From Poecilobothrus nobilitatus (lineage: Eukaryota; Arthropoda; Insecta; Diptera; Dolichopodidae): a DNA stretch of 64,000 nucleotides. Each line of letters starts with the position of its first letter. The first letter of the stretch is position 1. The stretch is from contig OX352774.1 in the NCBI GenBank assembly GCA_947095535.1, positions 172,978,200 to 173,042,199 on the forward strand. The letters run 5' to 3'. Shown here piece after piece: positions 37,270-48,289 of the stretch. The notes beneath the pieces were generated by a model. The model saw only the letters and a program-made list of their open reading frames with translations, made no database searches and was not told where the DNA came from. Both the position numbers and the translations under genes were made by a program.

Positions 37270-37764
37270 TAAAAAAAACAGTCGCAGAAAACTATGTAAG
37301 ATGAACATATCAAATTAAACCCTAACCCTGTTGCCTCAAGAAGTGAAAATAGACAAAAATCTTATGATTAAATGAAAAAAATCATCATGTTTAATAAATA
37401 AATATTTAAATTGATTTATTGTTGACATTCAAAAACCTCAATTATTTTTAGTACCTTATACTTTTAATATATTTCAGTTCTAAAAATGTTAATTTCAGCT
37501 CTCTGGCAATGGAGTTTGAGTATATTAAAACTTTTCATTACAACTGCTTTAGGTCGATAACTTATAATAATCACCATTTGATTGATGAATGCAGACAGTC
37601 GTAAATCTCAAATTTTACAAAAAAAAAATTGTATACGTATAAAAATTCAAATGTTGAAAGACAGCATAACTTTTGATTTTTCATCAATCAATCATTCATA
37701 TATGAATAAAAAAAAACGAAATAAAAGTTGAAAAGACATCATGTTATCGATATAGCAACCAAAA

Positions 37765-38035
37765 TAATAAATAACAAGGCAGAATGAAAACCAAAGGTTT
37801 TTTAAGGACGCACATTTTCCAAAATACAAACTATTTAGAATACGGTGCACCAAAATGTAATTTCTCTTAGAATTATATAAATAAAGATAAAAGATACATT
37901 AATATTTTATAAAATAATGAAAAATAAAGAAGCACTTTCTTCTATTTTAAGGAAACCATAAATAATTAAGAAAAACTACTAACACATGTAAAAAATATTT
38001 CAGCTTTAATTTTTGTGGTTTTTTCTTTTTTTAAT
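37765..38035. repeat. Dispersed repeat Y, copy 2
   Basis: It aligns by eye with 15855-16100: ACAAGG.AGAATGAAAACCAAAG, TTTTTAAGG.CGCACATTTTCCAAAA, then AAAAATAAAGAAGCACTTTC. It also shares TTAAGAAAA.CT..TAACACATGTAAAA with 41885-42200. It ends shortly before the gag pseudogene. Confidence 0.5.
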
Positions 38036-38138
38036 TGTACAGCACCTAAGTTACAAGTATCTAAAAATATCAAAATTTAAATTTTTCACCCCTAACACCT
38101 CCCCCTAATACCATGGATCTAATAAAAAGATAAAATAT

Positions 38139-39110
38139 ATATGCGAAGAATGCATAATGTATATTCATAATGTGAATGATGTACTTAAAGATATACAGGA
38201 AAGTACAACTAAGAATAGCCAATACCTAAAAGAATACAAAGAAAAGTTTTAGAATGCACTAAAAAAAATGAAAACGAGATTAAACTATTACTTGTAGCGA
38301 TAGAAAACAAATACTTGAAAAGAATAAGGGAAGTTAAAAAGGCACAAGAAGAAGAATTCAAAAACCTTTATGAATGCGTTAAAGAATTTAAATTGTAAAT
38401 CTTGAAAATCGGTAAAGAAACAATAGTGACGATAACTTGAGAGTAAATGAAGAAACTAAAATAGTGGGTGAAGAATTAAAAAAGATTGGCTTGCCTGAAA
38501 GTGTACAAGCAACTGGCAGTGATGGCAACTCCTCCAGTACTGCTAAAACCTAAGAAAAATCAAGTTTGAACACTGACCATGGAGGATTTGGAAAAGAACA
38601 TTGAGCTGTTAAGCACAAGCATAATGGTGCTATTGAAGGTGAAAACTATGAGGAAGCACAAAAAATAAAGATATTATTAGAAGAAAAAATGAAAGAAGAT
38701 TATTAAGTAGAGATACCGAAGCTAAAAAACCCTAGAATAGCTGTTTTTAATGTTAAAAAGAAATATGATAGGTTGGAATTACTTGATAAAATAAGAATTC
38801 AAAATGATGGGTTGGAGAATTCTGAATTAAAAATAATAATATCATATAGGAAAAATCAAAAAAACTTATTCAACTTAGTCTTGGAACTGGATTTTGGTGG
38901 ATGGAAAAAAATTATGGAAAAAGGTAAAATAAACATTGGATGGCACCTATCGTTACACAGTTTTTGATGGGCACATGTAAAAAGATGTTTTAAATGTAAA
39001 GGGTTTAATCATAATTGACTGTACGGAAAAGGAGGTGTGTGCTAAATGCTTAGGAGAGCATAAAAGTAATGACTGTAATATAAGTCCAGTCTAAAAGGCT
39101 AATTTTAAAG
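38139..39110 (+). pseudogene. Gag-like ORF1 of a non-LTR retrotransposon (I/Jockey type), decayed
   Basis: Plus-strand frames, linked by frameshifts and stops, give an ordered gag-like product. An N-terminal coiled-coil-like region starts CEECIMYIHNVNDVLKDIQE near 38142 and continues NENEIKLLLVAIENKYLKRI. A Ser/Thr-rich linker follows, then IPKLKNPRIAVFNVKKKYD at about 38711-38770. Next is the conserved NLVLELDFGGWKKIM.KGKINIGWH segment and, after a frameshift, two CCHC zinc knuckles: CFKCKGFNH...C (near 38978-39020) and CAKCLGEHKSNDC (near 39038-39080). This order, including the V..W..L....I.IGW block just before CFKC, is characteristic of ORF1 proteins of I/Jockey-type insect LINEs, which bind the element RNA. 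At least four stops and two frame changes make it non-functional. No downstream endonuclease or RT was found. Confidence 0.75.
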
Positions 39111-39281
39111 TTCTAATTAAAAGCTTGAAGAAATGCAAAAGTAAAATCTTGCAAAATTTTGTTGCAAAGTTTAAATATCAAATGGCAAAAAATTGTATAA
39201 TTTTGATATTAATTTATAAATCAAAAATAATGTTATGTGGTTGCATCTTAGATTAACAAAAATTTATGTCAGAGCCGAGAT

Positions 39282-39365
39282 ATATGCATTGTTGAAAATA
39301 GGACTCTTTTAAACTTCCAGAGGATATGCACTGTTGAAAATAGGACTTTTTTAAACTTCGAGAGG
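39282..39365. repeat. Tandem duplication, 42 bp x 2
   Basis: A 42-bp unit beginning ATATGCA.TGTTGAAAATAG and ending ACTTC.AGAGG is present twice in direct orientation with three mismatches. It lies 170 bp downstream of the gag pseudogene. Confidence 0.9.
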
Positions 39366-39485
39366 TTGTAGCTCTGTAATAAAAGTGTGGGGCTAAAAAA
39401 AAAAAAAACTATTCTACAACATTAATTACATATCACCGTACATTATAAAAATATTTAATTTATTGAATTTATGAATACCTTCGCC

Positions 39486-39534
39486 AAATAGATAGGTGCA
39501 ATATATGAACCTATATAATAGCACCTATCTATTT
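39486..39534. repeat. Perfect 14-bp inverted repeat (hairpin)
   Basis: AAATAGATAGGTGC at 39486-39499 pairs exactly with GCACCTATCTATTT at 39521-39534 across a 21-nt loop. Such a perfect stem stands out in AT-rich background. It could be a small foldback remnant or an RNA hairpin. No flanking duplication was identified. Confidence 0.85.
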
Positions 39535-39914
39535 TGCCTATATAAATAATAGCTAATATAATAGCTATACTTTTGTTATACATATATCATATACATACTA
39601 TAGTTATGACCAAATACACAATATTATACCAAATCATATAAATAAGTTCCTTATGTAACTGTTACATTTTTTATTTATTCCAATATTTTTGTTTTACTAA
39701 TCTTGTTCAACTCAATATAAGTAATATTATTAGCCACATGCACAAAAAATAAAAACAAAAACTAAAAAACTTCCTTGTTGCACGGGAAAATATAGTTATT
39801 GTAAAGAAACCCGAAGTTTTAGTCAGATCTCATCCAAAAACAAGAAAGAAACCTACAAAGTGATCCAAAAATATTTTGTATTAATTACATATGTTTCATA
39901 GTTTTTTGAATTAT

Positions 39915-40086
39915 CATTATAACGGGCAGATGAACAGAGCTTAATCGTAATCGTAATTGACTAAATTTTTGATTCTAATCGGATCCATACACTTGAGTCT
40001 ACAAGTATCTATTATACTTATTTCGAGGTTTGGTAACACCAAAGTAGCAATTTTAATATACCAGAAACTATCGTACGTGCATATTA
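39915..40086 (-). mobile_element. Helentron-like head fragment
   Basis: Read on the minus strand, it gives CGTACGATAGTTTCTGGTAT, GTTACCAAACCTCGAAATAA, a GTATGGATCCGATTAGAATC segment and then AGTCAATTACGATTA. These match, in order, the head of the element at 16365: CGTACGATAAGTATCGGGTA, GTAACACCTCGAAAT, GTATCGGATCAGAATC, AGTCGATTAAGCC. Only the 5' head survives; the array and 3' stem-loop are missing. Confidence 0.65.
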
Positions 40087-41880
40087 TAAAAATTCAGATG
40101 ATTGCAAGCTTTAACTATACTTTTATTTTATTTTAGTGTAGTACACACTTTTTTTCCAACTTATTTCCGAATTAAAAGTGGACATTTACTTATTTATTAA
40201 TATATATATGTATGTAGGTAATCTTAATTTGAATTAACACTTACTTACCTTTAAAAGCGATACTAAAATAATCTTCCCCTTCAAAATATTTTTTCTTTTC
40301 TTCTTTATTTCTTTTAAAATTTAAAAAATTCAATAAAATTTTAACACAACATTTTAACATTTTATATGAAAATTGATAATAAGTCTATAAGATAAATACA
40401 TACATACATATGTATAACATTTTACATTATTTTCACTGTGATAAACGAACAACAATATTCAATTAGATTATTATACCCCATTCCCAAAGATTAAAAGATA
40501 AAAATGAAAAAACAATCCACCACCAAATCATGGTGGTTAATAAGTAATAACAATTTAAATTAATCAGAACAGAATAATGAATTTCATGGTTTTTTAAAAA
40601 ATTTTCTAATAATGGTAAAAAAAAAAAAATGAATTAAAAGGAATGAATTTAAAAGGATGAATTAAAAAAAAAAATGAAAAAAATAACATATTAAATTTAC
40701 ATATGATATTGTAAAATGTTAAGAGATCTTCAGTGAGAATATAAAGAATAAAAATGATATAATAAAAATAAAAAATCGTAGTTTTATGAAAATTTTATAA
40801 ACGAATACCTATTTGAAAAAAAATTTACAGCTATTCTCTTTTTTTTTTTTCTTAAATAAAATCTTTATTCATACATAATTAAATCACATATGTATGTATG
40901 CTTCTCTTAATAAATCGATTCAATGCAAATCATTATTTTGTAATTTGTAAAATAATATTTTAAACACATACATATATACATAGAGAAAAACACTTCAATA
41001 GTTCAATGACAATTTAAAAAAAAAAATTTTTTTTATACACATACACACGTCACACACACATAATAATATGAAGGTATATCTCTTTAAAACTTAGCGTCTT
41101 CTTAATAACGGGACTGTTTCTTTTTTTTTTTTTTTGTAATTGAAATTTACATTAAAAATTATTAAATATTTTTTTTAAAAGAACTTTAAATTAATAAAAA
41201 ATAAACTATTATAAAAGTGTTAAAAAATTTATAAAAGACAATAAACTTTATGTTAAAATTACAATTTTATTTTTTTTATATACAAATGTATGTATAAAGG
41301 TATTTTGTAAATAACAATTTTAAATTATAACAATTTTGCTTTCATACACACCACAACTGAGTTCAAATAAAAACTGACTGAAAAATGGAAAGCAAAATTA
41401 AATAAGCCAACAATGTATAAACATATAAGCGATACATATTGGCTTCCATATATTATACATATGTATAAGTATGTATAACATTATTATTTATTACATATTT
41501 CATTTATATTCAATTAATTATAATTTATATTAAATTTTCTCTTTTATTTCTCTTCAATTTTGACCTTCAATCATATCTAAATTCTAAGAGTAGAAAAAAA
41601 ATTAAATGAAGATGAGGTGAATGCTGATAGATTAATTTAACGATATTTTGAATGTTTGATTTGAAATTTGAATGTTTGATTTGTTCTTTCATAATATTAT
41701 AAAATACATTATAAATACAATAATACATATATACATATAAATATACATTAGTTTAACATATTATTTAAAGAGATTTAAATATAGAAAATTTATAGAAAAG
41801 GCAATTAGAATATTAGAAAAGTTAAAAGAATATTAAGTAATATTTGGTAGTCTTTGACGAAAACTTTTAAATTAAAAATA
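40087..41880. other. Gene-free AT-rich DNA
   Basis: Homopolymers and (TATG)/(CATA) tracts only. Confidence 0.6.
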
Positions 41881-41884
41881 TTGA

Positions 41885-42200
41885 ATACAAATAAAATCAT
41901 AGACGAAAAATAAAATGTATGTAAACAAGGAAGAATACAATTGTTCTTATTTTATATTAAAATTAAATTTGTTAAAAATCAAAAGATACTTTCTGCAATT
42001 CTATATAGTTAAGAAAAGCTGTTAATACATGTAAAACAAAACTCTTGCACAATTGTATTCGTCTCTTGCACAATTGTATTCCACAATTTAGGCTTTACTT
42101 TGCTTTTATACGTATCTAAAAATTGCAAAAAGAATTTCTCAGGTAACTTGATCTTTCTCAGGTAAACTACAAAAAGAATTTCTCAGGTAAAGATCTTTCT
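41885..42200. repeat. Dispersed repeat Y, copy 3 (diverged), with internal duplications
   Basis: It shares AACAAGGAAGAATAC, AGATACTTTCT and GTTAAGAAAAGCTGTTAATACATGTAAAA with copies at 37765 and 15855. Two small tandem duplications lie inside: CTCTTGCACAATTGTATTC (42042-42060 and 42063-42081), and a CAAAAAGAATTTCTCAGGTAA unit about 45 bp apart near 42127 and 42172. Confidence 0.4.
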
Positions 42201-42204
42201 TCTC

Positions 42205-45194
42205 TCAAAAACCTCAATCTAATAGTGATTAGCGTTGCGAAAGAATGTAAAATCTCATATAACGGTACAATTAAATACTAAATTTCAAAAAAATTATATA
42301 AATTTGATATTGTTTAATAATAACTTTGATGTGAAGGTTAAAAAAAACATCCTGACGTTTCGTTTTTTAAATTGAAAAAATATTAAGCATAACCTGACAT
42401 ATTATACATATACATATATATACATTTGAAAATTTAAGCATATTTTGAACTTTGTGGAGCGTTCCGTAACGGGTAGGTTTACATAAAAAACATCATTCTA
42501 CAATAATAATTATTTTAAGAGACCTATGGTCCAACATATCTATGGTTAAATTTTCATTGTTCCATCCAATGTAGAAGTTTTGTAAACAGACACACAGATA
42601 GTGAAACTTATAAGCAAATTTTTCAAAACATTTTTGAAATATATGCTAAAGTCTGCATTTTAAGAATTTGAAGTAACTATAGTTAAAGTTAATTTTGTCA
42701 TTAATCCTGTTAAAGGATAAGTTGCCTTTGATTTGAATGACTATACATCAAAAGATGGATTACAAAAATGAAAAAAAAAAAATATATTTGATATATTTTT
42801 TATACAAAAATGCTTAAAAATAAAAAAAAAAAAAATTAAAAGAAAAATAAAAAAAAAAAAAAAAAAAAAAAGAAAAATATAAATACACAAAAAACAGCTG
42901 ACAATAACATTTATAAATATTTAACAAAAAACACACAGGGAACTGCTGATACATACAAAATAAAAAATGAAATTTTCAATTCTTTTACAATTTTCCAGCA
43001 ATTCCTGGAAGAATTACAATAACATTAAAAGTTTTTTTTTTTACAATCACAATTGAAATTAATTTTTTTTTTTTTTTTACAGTTACAGTTACAGAATATG
43101 AAAAAGTAAAGAAAGATGTCTTGCATCCAGTTTTTTAGAAAAGAAAATTTAATTTTATAGAATCAAGTATAATAAATATGGTCTACAAAATTTAGCAAAG
43201 CAAATATTTTCTCAAACTGACAGCTGATTCCTCGAGTAGTTTGCAATAATTGGTTGAAATTTAATCAATCGCGATTTTTTCAATTAGTACTCGCTTTCAT
43301 GACTTTGTTAGAAAATCGCAATACTTTTTCAGCAATAATTGAATGTCAATAAACGTTAAAAATGTCTGCCTTTTCCTTCTTAAGTAAAAATTATTTGAAC
43401 CATTGAAAAACAGTAATTTACCTAATAAAGGATCTCAATGTCACCTTAACGTCCTATATAATTGACGTACGCCACTTAACAGGAACACTTTATACTTGTT
43501 CTGACGAAATAAAAAGTTTGATACCTGCATTCAAAATATTCCAAAGAGAAGCAAGGTATGTCCATTCTCCTGCTCATCCCAAAATAGTTCAAAACAAAAC
43601 AAAACCTGTTATCTTTACTTTTATTTTAATCTTTCTTAATTTCAATATAATGGTAAGAACTGGTTAAATGGAGATATACCAAATAATAACTAAACACAGA
43701 CTATCATGTAAATATGCTTGGGAGCCGCTACAACTCAGTATACTTGATAGTTATTATGAAAACAGGCCCAAATAAAGAACACAGTAGCATACATAGAGAA
43801 CACCAATTTACTACCTGAAAAACAATTAATCTTTATAGCGAAAACGGTAAATGGTAAAACAGTCCAACTAACGGCTTTAAAGTATCTGAAAGTGAAATAT
43901 TTTTAAAACTTAAATAATGAACTTTAAATTTAGTTTTCACTGTTACAAGGTCCATAGATCTCTCTAGAGAGAAAAGAAAACAATTAAAATCATTTTACAC
44001 AAGGTCTCTTTTTTTATAAATTTCAAAGTAGAAAAAAGAAATGCAATAAAAAATTACATTAAAGTATAATTTTCAATTACTATAAAGATTTCTTTTAAGA
44101 TACGTAAAGTAAACATAAAAAAAAAACTTTATTGATTTTTTTCTTATTTCAAATTTATTTTTATTAATTTTTTTAAATGGAATATAATGGAAATGATAAA
44201 AAAAATATCTTGCAAATATTTAAAGTGAATGCTTTTACACAAAAAATAGTATACATACAAAAACAATTTCGTGTCTTTAAACCTTATCAGTTTTTCTATA
44301 AACTTATTTTAAGCAATTAAAATAGATCTAATTGCCCTCTAAAACCAGAAGCAATATACATCACCTAGGTGTTAAAATTAATAAAGCCAATTGACCTAGA
44401 TAAACGTAAGAAAACAATAAATAGATAGGTATACTGTTTACCGATTCAGTTGAGATGAGGAAATACCGTTAATTTAATTTTAGAAAAATTAAAAGTTTGT
44501 TTTTGGTTCTGTTTGGTCCTATGGAATTTTTCTTTAAGCTTTTAATTTTCTTGTTTTTTTTTTCGAAAAATATCCGAAACTTCGTCTATGAAAAATACAA
44601 TGGCTCAAACAAAAATCTTTAACTTAAAACAAGTTTCTGATTTCAATTTATATTAATGATATATATATACCACAAATTTAAAAAAAAAAAATTTCTATTT
44701 ACCCGTCGAAAAAAAATTTCTGGAAAAATTCCTTTTTACCGATAAAGTAAATAAAATGTATTTTATATTTTTTCTAATTCCTTTTTTCCTCAGAAACATT
44801 TTCAACTCTTTTATCATGTCCTTGGCCTGTTTTTTTCTTTTTTTGTATAAACAAAACAATAGTCAACATTGCCATCTATTGGAAATGTATGTTTAATTTT
44901 TTCTCTGTTATCGTTTCCTTGTTTTTTTTTTTCTGTAATATTTGATTCATTGATGTGAAAATTTTACGTTACTGAGAAAGATAAACTAAAAAACTATAAA
45001 ACAAAACAAAAATGTACATGGCATATATACAAGTAAAACAAATTTATGTCATACTACAAAATTGTAAAACAAAAAAAAAAAAACAGGACAACTGTACAGT
45101 TAACTGTGTTACCTCTAAGATACTCGTACTATTATAATACATATATGCTGTTTTGATACAATTTAATTTTCTTTTACAAAATTTATCTGAATTA
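42205..45194. other. Gene-free AT-rich DNA
   Basis: It includes a long A-rich tract at about 42820-42872. The segment at about 43190-43560 is less homopolymeric and slightly more GC-rich, but no coding or repeat signature was recognised. Confidence 0.55.
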
Positions 45195-45646
45195 ATTAAA
45201 TATCGTACCGGGTACTAAGATATATTTGAGTAATTTTAGTAGTTGTATAACAGTCACCCGAACCTATTGCCAAATCAACCAAATTTTGCATTCATTTCTT
45301 CTGTCAGATACTCCTCTTAAATAGACAGTGAATTATGCTCATGTAAAAAACTAAGTTGTATGGTAGCTACTGGAATACTGAAGTCAGTCGAACTTGTGTA
45401 ATTTCAATAGCACAGAGGGCATTTACATAAAATGAAAATTAAAAAATTTCAGTATCTTGAATGAATCCATTTTTTTTCAGTTATTGTTGCAATCGAACGG
45501 ATGCAGATAACTAAAACAATTCGAAATTCAATCGTGATCAAGAATGAATACATACATTTTTGTATGTCTATTTCGACTCTTTTATAACGTCATAAACGTT
45601 AAGGGAAATTTATTATACCCTTAGAACTATTTTCATACTGATGTAA
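45195..45646 (-). mobile_element. Decayed DINE-1/Helentron-like element
   Basis: The minus-strand head lies at 45613-45644, with TATACCC at 45614-45620 on the plus strand facing a degenerate partner near the end. ACGTTTATGACGTTATAAAA and AGTCGAAATAGAC-type blocks follow in family order. The interior keeps two array markers, TTGTATAACAGTCACCCGAA at about 45243 and TTGTATGGTAGCTACTGGAA at about 45356. These correspond to TTGTATGGCAGCTACCCGAA in the 1180-3386 element, so both belong to the same subfamily. The array is short, about two partial units, and the distal end is approximate. Confidence 0.65.
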
Positions 45647-46494
45647 AAAGTTTACGAATTTCCCATTATGATAGTGGAAAATCCTTAGAAAAAGTTCAAC
45701 ATTATTTTTAATTGAATTTCCTGTATTTGAGTAGTTCTAGTTAAAGTTATTGTGGAAAACCAGACTAACACAAATGAATGGTTACTTGATCTGAAGTCAA
45801 AACGACAGCACAGTAATTAAAATTGCATAAGTTGGTTGGAACTGGTTTTTTAAGTCTTTTTTTATATTCTCCTTGTTATAATGAATGGTTATTATACAGT
45901 CAATAATTAATATTAGAACTAAAAATTATTTAAAAAATATTTGACTTTCTATTAAAAATATTCGATTGTCCATTTAAAGGCTTTTAACACAAAATAAAAA
46001 CCCCAGTCAGTATATAGGCCACGAATAAAAAAAAATAAAAATTCAATGAATTTTTATGTTTTATTATAAATAATATGTTTATGTTTTTTATGGGTGTATT
46101 CTACGAAATAACATAATCCAACGTTAAAAGATCGAAAAAAAAAAATAAAATTATTCTTAATACAAATGACAAAAAGTATATGAGTACACGTATAGCATTG
46201 CAGGAAATCGATAACATCAATATTACAATTATTGACAATAAAAAGAAAATTAAAATAGAATTAAAGATGATGATTGAATTTGATAATAATGATGAAAAGT
46301 TATGATAGATATCCTGTAAATAATTTAATTTCCCGAAAATTTAGGAAAATTTTTCCTGTTAGTTTCTTTTTATATATATATGTTATAAGTAGAAATAGAA
46401 AATTAAAGAAAGTGATTTTATTGTTTATTAAAATTAATAATTTCAAATTGCTTTTTCCAGTTTTTTTAGTTAGTTTATTATTAGATTATCAATT

Positions 46495-46680
46495 TCACTA
46501 CATCTGTTCGTTTGTCCTTCCGTGCGTCCGTCTATTTATAAAACGTCTAAACCGTTTAAAACAGAATAATGAAATTTTAGCCATGGATAGGTCTGAATTA
46601 ATTAACAACTTTTTCTATGTAGCCCCACCCATTGCGCACCTACATGCCTTCAAAGTTTGCTGTTAACTTTTGTCTGTTTA
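46495..46680 (+). mobile_element. Helentron-like internal fragment beside a LINE fragment
   Basis: GTTTGTCCTTCCGTGCGTCC is a degenerate (CCGT)n microsatellite. It is followed by TATAAAACGTCTAAACCGTT, TGAAATTTT and TTTTTCTATGTAGCCCCACC. The last matches TTTTTCTATAGCCCCACCC inside the element at 16365-17602. Head and tail are missing. The right edge runs directly into the reverse transcriptase pseudogene at about 46690. Confidence 0.55.
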
Positions 46681-46699
46681 AGTTTTGTCTGTCTGTCCA

Positions 46700-47272
46700 A
46701 CCGGTGATCTCATGACTTACCTTTGTCAGAAGCTAAGCATCAGCCTTCATCATTCTGGTGATTCTGATGTTGTGGCTCTTGATATTTCTAAGGCTTTCGA
46801 TCGAGTTTGGCACGATGCTCTATTGGCAAAATGCAAAGCATTAGGTCTAGGTAGAGTCTTTCTAAAATAGATCGGAGATTTCTCTTCGAATCTTACGATT
46901 CGTGTTCTGTTCGATGGATACTCATCTCACAAATACAAAATAAATGCTGGTATCCCTCAAGGATCAGTTTTATCCCCCACTCTCTTTTTAATATTTATCA
47001 ATGACCTACTTTCATTAACCTCCAATCCGATTCATAGTTTCACAGACGACAGCATCCTTGTAGCTTCCTATGAGTTTCATAGCCGCTGTAACATTAATCA
47101 ACAGATTAATACAACAGCAAAAAAATTTACTATTAGGGAGCTAAATAACGATTTAGCAAAAATTCAAAAATGGGGTGTAGTCAACAGTGTTGATTTCAAC
47201 ACCAAAAAAACACAATGTTGTCTGATCTCGCCAAAAATTTGCACTACTGTTCCCAATCTACTATTTCAGTGA
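46700..47272 (+). pseudogene. Central reverse transcriptase domain of a Jockey/CR1-like LINE, one internal stop
   Basis: One frame runs about 190 codons, with one in-frame TAG (46868-46870) before the closing stop. Motifs in order: TGDLMTYL; VALDISKAFDRVWHDALLAK (the first catalytic Asp block); GYSSHKYKINAGIPQGSVLS (the finger/palm PQG block); LFLIFINDLL; then FTDDS where active enzymes have F/YADD; then LNNDLAKIQKWGVVNSVDFN and KTQCC. This is the reverse transcriptase of a non-LTR retrotransposon, used for target-primed copying of its own RNA. The Ala-to-Thr change next to the catalytic DD and the internal stop argue against activity. The endonuclease, N-terminal RT and C-terminus are absent. 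The frame is well preserved apart from the stop, so the insertion is probably younger than the gag pseudogene at 38139. Confidence 0.9.
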
Positions 47273-47325
47273 GAAGATTTGCAGCATTAAACAGATTTAG
47301 AAGTTTTGCAGCATTCAACAGATTT
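47272..47325. repeat. 27-bp tandem duplication at the end of the RT fragment
   Basis: AGAAG.TTTGCAGCATT.AACAGATTT occurs at 47272-47298 and 47299-47325, with two mismatches. It begins at the point where the reverse transcriptase frame stops, so it marks the rearranged 3' border. Confidence 0.85.
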
Positions 47326-47329
47326 TAAA

Positions 47330-48200
47330 TGTTAAAATATATTTGTAACTAAATGCTCCTTGTTGACATCGAATTGCTTGACTTACCTGAAATTAAAATA
47401 AAAGAGTAAACATTAATAAAATATTAATATTTAAACGCATTTTTTTAATAAATTAGAGTTATTTTATATATTCGAGAAAGTGCAACATAAAACATTTAGA
47501 ATTTGAAATATTTTTATTAAAATAAATTTCATTATATTTTCAATTACATTTTTTATTAAATACATAAATTTCCAGGTAATATCGTACATAGGAGTCACAG
47601 CTAACTACATCAATCAATGGGTTACAAAAGTCGAGCAATGATTATTTAAAAATAAAAACCAGGTTTGATGCTTCAATTAAGGTGATAATATCCCGCTTCC
47701 AAAAAGAAATTTGAAATCAACAACTGATAGAGAAGGGGAACGTCAATGAAACATGCTGCTAAATACTAATTTTGTTAAAAACAATCATAGCAGTGTGTAA
47801 AGAAAATACTGTACGTGTCAACGGAAAATAAACGTAGTCTACGTGTAATTAAAACTACATTAACAACTATGTATGTATACTTCTAGTGAAACCTAAGCAA
47901 CAGTAGTTAAATTAAATTAAGATAATTAGCATAAGTAATATAACTAATGTATTTAATATCATTTATTAATATACCAACACTTGATATGTTGATTTAATCA
48001 GTTAATGATTTTAGATCACTAAATACACATCATAACTGATGTTTATATCATGCCCGTATCCTTAACTTTACAAACAAAATGCTATGTAGAAGAGATTTAA
48101 GCTCACATAAGAAATTCTATATTTAAATTATATAACTAACGTAGGGATGATTATAACTAGACGGCCGAATTATTCAGCACATAATGGATTGTTAATTAAA
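47330..48200. other. Gene-free AT-rich DNA
   Basis: No gene or element recognised. Confidence 0.55.
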
Positions 48201-48286
48201 GGAATGCTGATTTAAATCCTGCACAGGTATAGTTGGTTAATTTTTAATTGAAAAACTCCCTTGCTACACCTATGCAGCATTCAAGC
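48201..48286. repeat. Interrupted inverted repeat (hairpin)
   Basis: CTGCACAGGTATAG at 48219-48232 pairs with CTACACCTATGCAG at 48264-48277 (12 of 14). An outer GAATGCT at 48202-48208 pairs with AGCATTC just beyond the inner right arm. Together they form a two-step stem of about 20 pairs with a 31-nt loop. It could be a small foldback remnant. Confidence 0.7.
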
Positions 48287-48289
48287 TAC

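Noticed and set aside
37316..37330. TAAACCCTAACCCTG, resembling a telomeric repeat
   Set aside because: Only two imperfect units, no array, and a (CCCTAA)n telomere is not expected in flies.
43962..43976. TCTCTCTAGAGAGA palindrome
   Set aside because: Short, low-complexity, and expected occasionally by chance in 64 kb.
46274..46666. 130-codon plus-strand frame upstream of the reverse transcriptase
   Set aside because: It is in the same strand but has no endonuclease or RT motif. Its second half reads through the Helentron-like microsatellite region, so it is a chance frame.
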